Virus record (IMG/VR): IMGVR_UViG_3300032282_003031
Span: 1-41,279 of that record
Direction: 5' to 3' (one strand)
Length of the DNA: 41,279 nucleotides
Source: a virus
Numbering within the stretch: position 1 is the stretch's first letter; every line of letters begins with the position of its first letter. This document shows positions 33,424 to 39,720 of this stretch, piece after piece. The position numbers and the translations under genes are program-made. The notes under the pieces are model-generated. The model did no database searches. It saw only the letters and a program-made list of their open reading frames with translations, and was not told where the DNA came from.

Positions 33424-33693
33424 AGAAAACCTCCGCTATTTCCAATCCCGTTGCAACAGGAAAGGTCATGCGGAGGCTTCTGCCTCCAACTCATGGGCAT
33501 TTAATTACGATTCACGACCAACGGCTCAAGTTGGATTATATGGAGCCGTTGACCGCTAGAGGGCAGAAGTGGTATACCAGTGACTTCCGTTTTACGAGTG
33601 CGATTGTCCGCCGACATTCGCCGCCGCCTCTAGAGTATAGGAGGGTATCCCCTCCCCCGCACTAGGCTAAAACTCTGTTTATACTCACCTAGT
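33424..33693. ncRNA. Non-coding block with nested and mutually exclusive hairpins
   Basis: No credible reading frame. Stems seen: CCTCCGC/GCGGAGG (33430-33436 with 33470-33476) enclosing TTTCC/GGAAA; GGAGGC-TTCT-GCCTCC, which competes for the same GGAGG; CAACGGCTC/GAGCCGTTG (33519-33527 with 33543-33551); the palindrome TGGTATACCA; GGAGGG-TATC-CCCTCC (33640-33655); ACTAGG/CCTAGT (33661-33693). The competing pairs resemble a regulatory switch. No clear consensus promoter points into it, so strand and ends are unknown. The last hairpin may terminate the - strand genes to its right. Confidence 0.45.
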
Positions 33694-33697
33694 CGAG

Positions 33698-33916
33698 TCA
33701 AGGATAGACATCAATGATGTACCAATCCTCGCATGAATTCTTTTCAGAGAATTCCTCCTTCAACATTTCAGGAGTCATCTCACCCGCATAGAAGAAGATG
33801 TCATCATCATCTTCTATGTTCGGAACTTCTTCTGACAGAGCAATCGTAACGAAGTATTGGTTGTCAGGCTCGTCACGCCATGTGATCTCACAGGCAACAG
33901 TATTTGGGATGGTCAT
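33698..33916 (-). CDS. Small acidic protein, leaderless
   Basis: 72 residues, acidic (IEDDDDIFF), not recognised. TACAAT lies 6 nt before the ATG; the -35 is poor (TCGACA at 15 bp). Last gene of the - strand group. Confidence 0.6.
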   Translation of the reverse strand: MTIPNTVACEITWRDEPDNQYFVTIALSEEVPNIEDDDDIFFYAGEMTPEMLKEEFSEKNSCEDWYIIDVYP

Positions 33917-33922
33917 GTGCGT

Positions 33923-33949
33923 ATTGTATTAGTTAGTCGCTGCTGTCGA
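33923..33949 (-). promoter_or_regulatory. Leaderless promoter, weak -35
   Basis: TACAAT 6 nt before the ATG; TCGACA at 15-bp spacing is the best -35 candidate. The upstream gene's TAA stop lies just before the -10. Confidence 0.5.
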
Positions 33950-34208
33950 TGGTATGAACAAACCGCAGAACGGTGTTGTTGTTATCATCAACGGTGAATC
34001 CCTCGTAATGATTCATCTGACCACGCTGATTCTTCTCAATGTATTCGTTGCCAAACTCATTGATCGTATCAACAGGATGGACTCCCTCAACAATTACCGT
34101 GTAAGTCTCTTCGTTGTAGCAACGACCAAGATTCTTACAGGTATAGGTTTCAGAGAGAATGTTCAACTTACTTCTGTAAACGATCTTGGGGATTGGAATG
34201 TAGGTCAT
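33933..34208 (-). CDS. Small protein, leaderless
   Basis: 91 residues with mixed strands; YTCKNLGRCYNEETYTVIVEGV suggests a compact beta fold with two Cys. No family recognised. Its start is set by the promoter 6 nt upstream. Confidence 0.6.
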   Translation of the reverse strand: MTYIPIPKIVYRSKLNILSETYTCKNLGRCYNEETYTVIVEGVHPVDTINEFGNEYIEKNQRGQMNHYEGFTVDDNNNTVLRFVHTIDSSD

Positions 34209-34214
34209 GTCCGT

Positions 34215-34243
34215 ATTGTATCAGTTGGTTGCTGCGGATTCAA
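34215..34243 (-). promoter_or_regulatory. Leaderless promoter
   Basis: TTGAAT, 17 bp, TACAAT, 6 nt, ATG. The upstream gene's TGA directly precedes the -10. Confidence 0.75.
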
Positions 34244-34463
34244 CAGACTTCTTGCTGAAATCCGAAATCTTCGTCACGCTCAAAAATCCCGCACCGTTGC
34301 CTTCAGGATCGGCAAGACCAACAAGTTCGTAGGTCTTCTTGCCAACTTCAATGACCAAGCCCATGTAGACATCCCCATACGGGGAGGGATCTACGATGAT
34401 GTGCTTGACCTTGCCGCCAATCAGCGGCTTGAGAACCTTGATGTATGCTTCGTTGTTGTTCAT
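34221..34463 (-). CDS. Small beta-rich protein, unknown
   Basis: 80 residues (KVLKPLIGGKVKHIIVDPSPY start region, then YMGLVIEVGKKTYELVGLADPEG), looking like a small SH3-type or barrel fold. Third gene of a coupled set: its ATG overlaps the stop of the 32-residue gene (ATGA) and it has no promoter of its own. Confidence 0.6.
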   Translation of the reverse strand: MNNNEAYIKVLKPLIGGKVKHIIVDPSPYGDVYMGLVIEVGKKTYELVGLADPEGNGAGFLSVTKISDFSKKSVESAATN

Positions 34464-34558
34464 TCGTTGTTTCCAAAAAACTCACGATAAATGAAGATCA
34501 TTGCAAGAATTGCAAGGATCAAACTAACTCCGATTGAGATGATGATGTTGTAGTTCAT
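34460..34558 (-). CDS. 32-residue single-TM peptide
   Basis: Almost entirely one Ile/Leu-rich helix (MNYNIIISIGVSLILAILAM) with a short polar tail. Coupled by overlapping stop and start codons on both sides, which supports it being real. Role unknown. Confidence 0.6.
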   Translation of the reverse strand: MNYNIIISIGVSLILAILAMIFIYREFFGNNE

Positions 34559-34920
34559 CACTTGCCCTTGCGCTTCGGCTTCGGCTTCGGCTTGGACTTG
34601 TTGGTAAAGGCATTCTTGGTTTGTTCAAGAATGTCCTTGACCGTCACCTCAATATCCCGATGGTAGAAATACCAATCGTTGTTCTTGTTGGAGTCCTTGT
34701 TCCAATCCGACAAATCTTCAAACGAGATATCAGATTCTTCGATCATTCCATTGTCACGAATGTTCATGTAAGAATCTTCAAATTCACTGCAAATGTCATC
34801 AAACGAGGAAGTCTTCCAGACTGGAAAGGTGAAAGTCACCTTGACCATCTTGAGATCATCCACAGTGTATGTCTTGTTGATTTCGGACTGTTGAGGCTTT
34901 GGCATCTTCTTGAAATTCAT
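34558..34920 (-). CDS. Small acidic protein with Lys/Pro tail, SD-led
   Basis: 120 residues. The acidic middle (SFDDICSEFEDSYMNI, then ESDISFEDLSDWNKD) and a basic Pro-Lys repeat at the end (KPKPKPKRKGK) stand out. Unlike its neighbours it has a short leader of about 13 nt containing AAAGGA, so it is initiated normally. It heads a three-gene coupled unit. Confidence 0.6.
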   Translation of the reverse strand: MNFKKMPKPQQSEINKTYTVDDLKMVKVTFTFPVWKTSSFDDICSEFEDSYMNIRDNGMIEESDISFEDLSDWNKDSNKNNDWYFYHRDIEVTVKDILEQTKNAFTNKSKPKPKPKRKGK

Positions 34921-34939
34921 TGTGTTCCTTTGCTTGTGT

Positions 34940-34968
34940 ATCTTACCAAATCCCCCCATCCCCGTCAA
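34940..34968 (-). promoter_or_regulatory. Promoter with -35 in a hairpin loop
   Basis: TTGACG, 17 bp, TAAGAT with TGG extension. The TTGACG is exactly the loop of the CCATCCC/GGGATGG hairpin (34956-34975) at the end of the ncRNA candidate. Confidence 0.65.
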
Positions 34969-34975
34969 GGGATGG
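34956..34975 (-). terminator. Terminator-like hairpin of the ncRNA unit
   Basis: A 7-bp G+C-rich stem with a 6-nt loop and no U-tract; a candidate 3' end for the - strand ncRNA. Its loop doubles as a promoter -35. Confidence 0.5.
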
Positions 34976-35204
34976 AGAGATCACCGCGACAATACCCGTT
35001 GTGTGCAGAACCGCGCGGTTTCCCTACGGGACTACCAGTTCTGCATACGCACTACCTCATTACGGGATATCTTACATCAGGACAAGTAGTATCCTGATGA
35101 TGCAGAGGGTTCTAATACTCTAGTCACCCACAACCTAATGCGTTATGTACAGAAATCGCAACCCTCTGTTCACATTCATGGTATGTGAAAGACCATTTCG
35201 TGCG
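34976..35204 (-). ncRNA. Structured ncRNA candidate (minus strand, about 230 nt)
   Basis: A consensus promoter with no start codon at the array position leads into DNA with no credible gene and three long inverted repeats in series: AACCCTCTG/CAGAGGGTT (9 bp, 35160-35168 with 35103-35111), CATCAGGA/TCCTGATG (8 bp, 9-nt loop, 35075-35099), and an 11-bp stem with one G-U pair between 35001-35011 and 35038-35048. The last encloses TCCC-TAC-GGGA and overlaps the palindrome AACCGCGCGGTT. It ends at a terminator-like hairpin. It is not a tRNA: no T-arm, no CCA end, no cloverleaf. No known RNA family recognised. Confidence 0.6.
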
Positions 35205-35210
35205 TGTCTT

Positions 35211-35239
35211 ATTGTAGACGCACCCCTACATAAAGTCAA
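35211..35239 (-). promoter_or_regulatory. Promoter of the minus-strand ncRNA candidate
   Basis: TTGACT, 17 bp, TACAAT. The TGA stop of the upstream gene is inside the -35. The predicted start is near 35204, and no ATG follows within the usual 6 nt. Confidence 0.75.
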
Positions 35240-35553
35240 GTCCTTTCCTTCACCAGTTCTTCGGCACAATCTTCAAACATATCCATGTAGATGCTGCGAA
35301 GATCGTTTGGAACATCCTCATCATCCTCGTAGATCGGCTCACCACTCTCATCGGTGACTGAAAGTACGAGAGTTACGCACTCGACCTCAATCGAATCCTC
35401 GTAGCGAGTTCCTGCGGACGCAAGGGGATAATCCCAAGAATCCCTAGTAACCGAATAGTCAATGATGACAGGGCAAGCGAATCCGTACACAGTCTTCCCA
35501 TTGTATTCAATGGGCTTGAACTCGTAGTAGTCGATTTCCAATTCCTTGTTCAT
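35236..35553 (-). CDS. Acidic small protein, leaderless
   Basis: 105 residues, beta-rich (YYEFKPIEYNGKTVYGFA, then SIEVECVTLVLSVTD) and acidic at the end. The start is set by the promoter; the frame is open further upstream but that part lies in the control region. No family recognised. Confidence 0.65.
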   Translation of the reverse strand: MNKELEIDYYEFKPIEYNGKTVYGFACPVIIDYSVTRDSWDYPLASAGTRYEDSIEVECVTLVLSVTDESGEPIYEDDEDVPNDLRSIYMDMFEDCAEELVKERT

Positions 35554-35560
35554 GTTCACC

Positions 35561-35589
35561 AGTTTATCAAGATTGCCGCGACGAGTCAA
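35561..35589 (-). promoter_or_regulatory. Leaderless promoter
   Basis: TTGACT, 17 bp, TAAACT, 7 nt, ATG. Divergent to the promoter that follows. Confidence 0.75.
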
Positions 35590-35624
35590 TGGGGTTGATG
35601 GAAAAAAATCCTTGGACAATCCTC

Positions 35625-35653
35625 TTGACAGGTTTTCAGCACTTCGATATAAT
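35625..35653 (+). promoter_or_regulatory. Perfect consensus sigma70 promoter
   Basis: TTGACA, 17 bp, TATAAT. Unlike the array promoters it leaves a leader of about 33 nt before the next ATG and lacks the TGG extension. Confidence 0.8.
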
Positions 35654-35692
35654 TTCTTTGTGGTATAAGAAGAAATAGGTTTCACAGAGAAC

Positions 35693-35932
35693 ATGGACGG
35701 TAATATGGATACGCCCAACAAATTCAACCTTCAAGGCTCAAAGTACCCACACGCATACGGTTACGGCTATCTCACAGCACTCATTGACTTCGTGGAGTAC
35801 AACGCTAGGATGGCTAAAGAGTTTCCTGACAGCGCGGACTTCTACCTTGATGAGATCATCAAAGCCAAGGAAGTGATGCTTGAACTCAAGAAAGCGGTGG
35901 ACTCCGCATCGGGGAATCTCAATGCACAGTGA
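35693..35932 (+). CDS. Small helical protein, unknown
   Basis: 79 residues, Tyr- and Lys-rich, helical C-terminal half (DFYLDEIIKAKEVMLELKKA). First gene of the + strand array. A second in-frame ATG at 35705 is an alternative start. It overlaps the next gene by 11 nt. Confidence 0.6.
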   Translation: MDGNMDTPNKFNLQGSKYPHAYGYGYLTALIDFVEYNARMAKEFPDSADFYLDEIIKAKEVMLELKKAVDSASGNLNAQ

Positions 35933-36092
35933 TTCCATCATGGCTGCTCTCAAGCAGATGCTTGAGGAACTGAATCCCAACGAGTTGATGATGGTCGAGG
36001 ATTTCATCGTCAACTTCTGTGAAGACTCTTATGTGGACGAGAACGGCAATCCGCCGAACATCTTCCGCATGATTATAACGGACAACCGTTGA
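35922..36092 (+). CDS. Small acidic helical protein
   Basis: 56 residues (MHSDSIMAALKQMLEEL start). GGGGA lies 6 nt before the ATG. Its stop is part of the next promoter's -35. An ATG 18 bases further on is possible. Unknown function. Confidence 0.6.
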   Translation: MHSDSIMAALKQMLEELNPNELMMVEDFIVNFCEDSYVDENGNPPNIFRMIITDNR

Positions 36093-36117
36093 CTCACACG
36101 AACCAAATTGGTACAAT
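36089..36117 (+). promoter_or_regulatory. Leaderless array promoter 1
   Basis: TTGACT, 17 bp, TACAAT (TGG extension), 6 nt, ATG. The preceding TGA stop is inside the -35. Confidence 0.85.
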
Positions 36118-36123
36118 TCCACA

Positions 36124-36336
36124 ATGATTGAACTGCTACAACTCATCGGAGTATGGACTCTTGTTGCGGGTGTTGTGTTTCTGCTCATCATCCCGATGAT
36201 CCTCTGCTCTGCCTACCATGCACTGGACTTCTACTTCTTCATTTGGAAGGAGATGAGTCATTCGTATGCAAAGCACAAGTATAGGCGGGTGGTCAAGGTC
36301 GAGGAGCCTGTTCAGGTGAATTCTTTGGATGCTTGA
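36124..36336 (+). CDS. 70-residue membrane protein
   Basis: One or two hydrophobic helices at about 4-33 (LIGVWTLVAGVVFLLIIPMI) with a basic cytoplasmic-type tail (YAKHKYRRVVKV). No family recognised. Leaderless start. Confidence 0.65.
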   Translation: MIELLQLIGVWTLVAGVVFLLIIPMILCSAYHALDFYFFIWKEMSHSYAKHKYRRVVKVEEPVQVNSLDA

Positions 36337-36361
36337 CATTCAAGAAGATGTTTGGTAACAT
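36333..36361 (+). promoter_or_regulatory. Leaderless array promoter 2
   Basis: TTGACA, 17 bp, TAACAT (TGG extension), 6 nt, ATG. Stop TGA inside the -35. Confidence 0.8.
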
Positions 36362-36367
36362 AGACAC

Positions 36368-36694
36368 ATGACTGATTACCAGTTCAAATCCTACACGCTT
36401 GCCAAGGAAACGATGGAAATGGCTGATGCGCCATTCAGCACGATAAATTCTTTCGTGTTCGTTACCGATACAAAGGAGCCAAATGTGGTGAGTATTTGGC
36501 GTTATCATAACCACAGCGAATTGAAGGCATCTTGCATAGTCAAGAGCAAAGTCAATGGCATGGAGATTGAATATCTTATCACACATGGTGATAAGTGCGA
36601 TATCTCCGTTGCTCGCTCCATTTGGAGGGGGTTGATGTCTCAAGGATTTGAAAGAGTGAAATACGGAGTTGACAACATGGTTCCGCTCCCGTAA
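36368..36694 (+). CDS. Small mixed alpha/beta protein, unknown
   Basis: 108 residues (FVFVTDTKEPNVVSIWRYHN, then SVARSIWRGLMSQGFERVKYG). No motif recognised. Its 3' end encodes the -35 of the next promoter, and its TAA stop is the first half of the next -10. Confidence 0.65.
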   Translation: MTDYQFKSYTLAKETMEMADAPFSTINSFVFVTDTKEPNVVSIWRYHNHSELKASCIVKSKVNGMEIEYLITHGDKCDISVARSIWRGLMSQGFERVKYGVDNMVPLP

Positions 36695-36697
36695 AAT
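36669..36697 (+). promoter_or_regulatory. Leaderless array promoter 3, inside the gene end
   Basis: TTGACA within codons, 17 bp, TAAAAT starting with the stop codon TAA, 6 nt, ATG. Confidence 0.85.
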
Positions 36698-36703
36698 ACC
36701 CTC

Positions 36704-37051
36704 ATGCAGAAAGTCATGGTCTACCGTAACCTCACCAAGAAGTGTTGGTCTGTCAAGGATCTGCGAACCAACAGGGTCATCATGCACTGCGACAATGTCT
36801 ATCTGACGCATTGCTTGTTCAAGGTTTCGCAGAAGGGCAGGGAGCGCGTTCTGCGTGAGAGGAAGAAGTATGTCCATGCGGGTGTTCGTGGCTATCTGTA
36901 CGATCCGATCAATGCATCGGAGTTTGTGCAAGTGCGCTACAATCCGTACCACAACGAATCGTTCGTTGATGTCGATGGCAAGCCAGTATACACGGCAGAC
37001 TGCGTTGCCCTGTTGGATACTGGCAAGGTTTACGCACAAAATGTGGCTTGA
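36704..37051 (+). CDS. Conserved-looking basic small protein
   Basis: 115 residues. The layout KVMVYRNLTKKCWSVKDL, RVIMHCDNVYL, KVSQKGRERVLRERKKYVHAGVRG resembles an uncharacterised protein seen in many phages and bacteria (from memory, unnamed). Basic, mixed alpha/beta, three Cys. The leaderless start is set by the promoter. Confidence 0.7.
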   Translation: MQKVMVYRNLTKKCWSVKDLRTNRVIMHCDNVYLTHCLFKVSQKGRERVLRERKKYVHAGVRGYLYDPINASEFVQVRYNPYHNESFVDVDGKPVYTADCVALLDTGKVYAQNVA

Positions 37052-37076
37052 CAGCCTCAAACCGAATTGGTAGAAT
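37048..37076 (+). promoter_or_regulatory. Leaderless array promoter 4
   Basis: TTGACA, 17 bp, TAGAAT (TGG extension), 6 nt, ATG. Stop inside the -35. Confidence 0.85.
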
Positions 37077-37082
37077 ACGCAC

Positions 37083-37298
37083 ATGACAACCACAGTCTAC
37101 ATTGACCCACCGTCAGGTTGGAAGTACGGCTTCCCGAAGAAGGCTCCCGACAACTTGAGGGAGATGAATGGAACCCATGTCAACGACTGGCTCGTTGACA
37201 ACGGATACCCCCGCGAGGAAGTGGAGTATTGGATGAACTCCCCCAAGTTTGGATTTGTTCCATGTCGTTTTGTTGAAATGAACGACACAGAGAATTGA
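37083..37298 (+). CDS. Small protein, unknown
   Basis: 71 residues, Pro-, Asn- and Trp-rich (YIDPPSGWKYGFPKKAPDNL). No motif recognised. Leaderless start. Confidence 0.6.
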   Translation: MTTTVYIDPPSGWKYGFPKKAPDNLREMNGTHVNDWLVDNGYPREEVEYWMNSPKFGFVPCRFVEMNDTEN

Positions 37299-37323
37299 CA
37301 CCCGCGAACCATTTTGGTACAAT
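37295..37323 (+). promoter_or_regulatory. Leaderless array promoter 5
   Basis: TTGACA, 17 bp ending CGAACCATTTTGG, TACAAT, 6 nt, ATG. Stop inside the -35. Confidence 0.9.
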
Positions 37324-37329
37324 CATACC

Positions 37330-37605
37330 ATGAATCACGGCAACAACTTCAACAATTACTCCGATACGGGAAGCACTGGATTCACTCTCGCTTTTGCCAA
37401 CGGAATCACCGTTTCGATTCGTTGGGGAGAGTACAACTACTGCGATCAGGGTAAGACCACAGCCGAATGTGCTGCATGGTGGTCTGATGGCTCTTGGGTT
37501 CACATCGACGGCTTTGACTACGGTGCAGACGATGTTCTCCCCCACCTGACCGCTGACGATGTCGCCAAGTTCATCTACAACGCATCCAAGCAGCGGATGT
37601 ATTGA
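37330..37605 (+). CDS. Small acidic protein with aromatic clusters
   Basis: 91 residues, Asn/Tyr-rich start, then VSIRWGEYNYCDQGKTTAEC and WWSDGSWVHIDGFDYGADDV, a pattern typical of small beta-sandwich proteins. No family recognised. Leaderless. Confidence 0.6.
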   Translation: MNHGNNFNNYSDTGSTGFTLAFANGITVSIRWGEYNYCDQGKTTAECAAWWSDGSWVHIDGFDYGADDVLPHLTADDVAKFIYNASKQRMY

Positions 37606-37630
37606 CATTCCCGAACCCTTTTGGTACAAT
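37602..37630 (+). promoter_or_regulatory. Leaderless array promoter 6
   Basis: TTGACA, 17 bp ending CGAACCCTTTTGG, TACAAT, 6 nt, ATG. Stop inside the -35. Confidence 0.9.
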
Positions 37631-37636
37631 CATACC

Positions 37637-37918
37637 ATGACGAACGACGAACTCATCAAGGACAGGCAACTCGAAATCTTGACAGAGGCTTTGGAGAAGC
37701 GTGATGCTGAACTTGAGCGGTGTGGTCAACTGATCTTCGATCAGAAGAAGACGATTGGGCGATTGGTCGAGGAGAGGGATTCCGCACGACGAGACTACTG
37801 CTACTATGTGGCAGCAGATCGTTCGGGTAGCCCCAACAACGAACCATACTGCGACAAGACCTCTGCGGTCAAAGTTGCCGTTGAAATGGGATGGGATTGT
37901 TTCCCTGAACTGTGGTGA
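37637..37918 (+). CDS. Coiled-coil small protein
   Basis: 93 residues. The first ~60 are a charged helix with heptad-like pattern (RQLEILTEALEKRDAELERC, then IGRLVEERDSARRDY). The last 30 (YYVAADRSG, then CFPELW) resemble the end of the next gene's product, so the two may be paralogues. The frame is open upstream, but the promoter fixes this start. Confidence 0.65.
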   Translation: MTNDELIKDRQLEILTEALEKRDAELERCGQLIFDQKKTIGRLVEERDSARRDYCYYVAADRSGSPNNEPYCDKTSAVKVAVEMGWDCFPELW

Positions 37919-37921
37919 GTA

Positions 37922-37950
37922 TTGACAGCCTCCAACAGAACTGGTAGAAT
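37922..37950 (+). promoter_or_regulatory. Leaderless array promoter 7
   Basis: TTGACA, 17 bp, TAGAAT (TGG extension), 6 nt, ATG. Here the preceding stop lies 3 nt upstream of the -35 rather than inside it. Confidence 0.85.
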
Positions 37951-37956
37951 ACCAAC

Positions 37957-38322
37957 ATGAACAACGAGAACAACATTCCGATGACCGCTTCGCATATGCT
38001 GTTCCATGAACTCGTTGCCAACAACGGGGCGAAACAGGACAACATGAATCTTGCAGAGGCAATGGAAGAGATCAAGAGGCTCCGTTCTCTCAATGCCAAG
38101 ATGAACGACCAACTGCGGGAACTGCATAGCGAGATCGAACACATCGAAGGGCAGTATGGCTATGCCATGTTTCAGCGGGATCAGATTAGGTATGACTACT
38201 GCATCCTCCGCTCAAAGCAGGAATTTGAGAATGAGGAGGATGTTCTGAACAACGCAAAGGATCTTGCGGCATCCTACGGATGGGACTGTTTCACATGGAA
38301 GGAAACTCCCAAGAAGGATTGA
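37957..38322 (+). CDS. Coiled-coil small protein, probable paralogue of its neighbour
   Basis: 121 residues, helical coiled-coil (AEAMEEIKRLRSLNAKMNDQ, then REL..EIEHIEG). It ends with RDQIRYDYCILRSKQ followed by AASYGWDCFTW, matching in layout the SARRDYCYY and EMGWDCFPELW end of the gene before. Suggests tandem duplication and divergence. Unknown role. Confidence 0.65.
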   Translation: MNNENNIPMTASHMLFHELVANNGAKQDNMNLAEAMEEIKRLRSLNAKMNDQLRELHSEIEHIEGQYGYAMFQRDQIRYDYCILRSKQEFENEEDVLNNAKDLAASYGWDCFTWKETPKKD

Positions 38323-38347
38323 CACCCCCGTACCCTTTTGGTACAAT
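38319..38347 (+). promoter_or_regulatory. Array promoter 8 (10-nt gap)
   Basis: TTGACA, 17 bp ending CCTTTTGG, TACAAT, then 10 nt to the ATG, leaving a leader of about 3 nt. Stop inside the -35. Confidence 0.85.
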
Positions 38348-38357
38348 AGGAACACAC

Positions 38358-38867
38358 ATGGGCTACTACATCAACACTCGTTTTACCTCGTTCGCCATTC
38401 TCACCAAGAATCTTCCCCGTTTCTTTGACCTCGTTGACAATCTGATGAGCGACAAGAACATCAAGAAGCATGGAAACGGAGGATCGTGGCAAGGAAATAC
38501 TCAAATGAAGTCTTGGTTCTCTTGGGTGAACACCGATGCTGTCCGCAAGGCATCTGCCAACAAGGACATCGTTGCGGTGTTCGATGAGTGGGGCTATGAA
38601 CTCACCCTTCTCACCGACGAGTGTGGAGTTTCAGCCTACAGCCTCAACATTCGCAACGGGAATGCCAAGATTGGTGACGAAGAGAAGTTCTTTGCCGCAA
38701 TCGCTCCTGTGGTTGAGGATGGCTCGTTCATTGATGTTGTTGGCGAGGACGATCAAGAATGGCGTTGGATGTGGGAGAACGGCAAGTTCTTCTCGCAGAA
38801 CATCATCGAAAAGAACATTGTCTTCGGTGAGCCGAACGAAATCAAGTTCAGCGGCATCGGTAAGTGA
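38358..38867 (+). CDS. Small alpha/beta protein, unknown
   Basis: 169 residues. The opening MGYYINTRFTSFAILTKNL and the sequence of strands and helices with acidic, Trp-rich end (DDQEWRWMWENGKFF) suggest a ferredoxin-like or YubB-type small-protein fold seen in mobile elements, by impression only. The frame is open upstream; the promoter sets this start. Largest protein of the array. Confidence 0.65.
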   Translation: MGYYINTRFTSFAILTKNLPRFFDLVDNLMSDKNIKKHGNGGSWQGNTQMKSWFSWVNTDAVRKASANKDIVAVFDEWGYELTLLTDECGVSAYSLNIRNGNAKIGDEEKFFAAIAPVVEDGSFIDVVGEDDQEWRWMWENGKFFSQNIIEKNIVFGEPNEIKFSGIGK

Positions 38868-38896
38868 TTGACAGCCCCGAACCCTTTTGGTACAAT
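38868..38896 (+). promoter_or_regulatory. Leaderless array promoter 9
   Basis: TTGACA, 17 bp ending CGAACCCTTTTGG, TACAAT, 6 nt, ATG. The preceding TGA abuts the -35. Confidence 0.9.
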
Positions 38897-38902
38897 ACCA
38901 TC

Positions 38903-39193
38903 ATGGCAAACACTATGGACATCCACAAACTTCTACCCTTCAAGGTAAACGGCGAGTTTGATTCTCCATACTCGTTTCGTGCCATGATCCATCAGGATTT
39001 CGTCTATCCCGATGGAACAGAGACAATCCTGCAAACCCTGTTCCCTCCATACCAACTTCATAGTGTGGATCATAAGGCAGACTTCAATCGTCTGCTGAAT
39101 GCCCAACTTACTGAACTTCGGGAAGGTGGAGTTACAGTCCGCAAGGTGATTGTGTTGCAGGGTGGAAAGCCCATCTACGACTTTGTTCCTTGA
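38903..39193 (+). CDS. Small protein, unknown
   Basis: 96 residues, Phe/Leu/Pro-rich N-terminal half, strand-rich C-terminus (VTVRKVIVLQGGKPIYDFVP). No family recognised. Leaderless. Confidence 0.6.
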   Translation: MANTMDIHKLLPFKVNGEFDSPYSFRAMIHQDFVYPDGTETILQTLFPPYQLHSVDHKADFNRLLNAQLTELREGGVTVRKVIVLQGGKPIYDFVP

Positions 39194-39218
39194 CAGCCAC
39201 GAACCCTTTTGGTACAAT
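39190..39218 (+). promoter_or_regulatory. Leaderless array promoter 10
   Basis: TTGACA, 17 bp ending CGAACCCTTTTGG, TACAAT, 6 nt, ATG. Stop inside the -35. Confidence 0.9.
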
Positions 39219-39224
39219 ACCGCC

Positions 39225-39689
39225 ATGCAGCACACCACCTACGCAGTTTCGCTCTCTGCCATTCCACACAAGAAGGGTGATTTCGGAATGCCCTACCACA
39301 CTTTCGAGGACTTCGATATGCCGAAGGTGTACGCCTTGATTACTCCGATCAACCAGTACGGTATGAAGCGGGCAAGGGTGTACACACCGAACCCGTGGTA
39401 TCCCGACAACATTGGTTTCTACGACTGGATTTGGTCGAAGGACGATGGCATTTGGCGCAGGACGCAGGGTGGGACTTTCAAGACCATCCAAGAAGCCCGT
39501 GCCGATTGGAAGAGGTGGAAGGTTGAAGGATGCTGCACTCCGCAGGATGTGATTGCGAACCCTCTCAACGGAGAGCCTAGCGAACCGTGGGATGAGTTTG
39601 CGAACCACTTCTGCCCTGCGGGAACCTATGGGTTTCACGAACTCATTCGCACCTACGGGAACGATTACCCGCGCAAGAAAGTGGGTTGA
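39225..39689 (+). CDS. Trp/Tyr-rich small protein, unknown
   Basis: 154 residues, rich in aromatics and Pro (ARVYTPNPWYPDNIGFYDWI, then DWKRWKVEGCCTPQDV). No motif recognised. Its stop is part of the strong promoter that leads into the large ncRNA candidate. Confidence 0.65.
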   Translation: MQHTTYAVSLSAIPHKKGDFGMPYHTFEDFDMPKVYALITPINQYGMKRARVYTPNPWYPDNIGFYDWIWSKDDGIWRRTQGGTFKTIQEARADWKRWKVEGCCTPQDVIANPLNGEPSEPWDEFANHFCPAGTYGFHELIRTYGNDYPRKKVG

Positions 39690-39714
39690 CAGAAACCAAG
39701 GGGCATGGTATAAT
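39686..39714 (+). promoter_or_regulatory. Perfect consensus promoter without a gene start
   Basis: TTGACA, 17 bp, TATAAT with TGG extension: the strongest of the series. No ATG at +1; predicted start near 39721. The upstream TGA stop is inside the -35. Confidence 0.9.
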
Positions 39715-39720
39715 AGCCCC

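Noticed and set aside
33320-33665. Short + strand frames in the 33.3-33.7 kb gap
   Set aside because: They cross the terminator and multiple hairpins, have no promoter or ribosome-binding site, and give patternless sequences.
34976-35204. tRNA or tRNA-like element in the minus-strand structured region
   Set aside because: No T-loop, no anticodon arm of correct size and no acceptor stem closing the element.
36089-39714. Regularly repeated ~30-bp units suggesting a CRISPR-like array
   Set aside because: The repeats are promoters separated by genes of different lengths, not direct repeats with uniform spacers. No cas genes seen.
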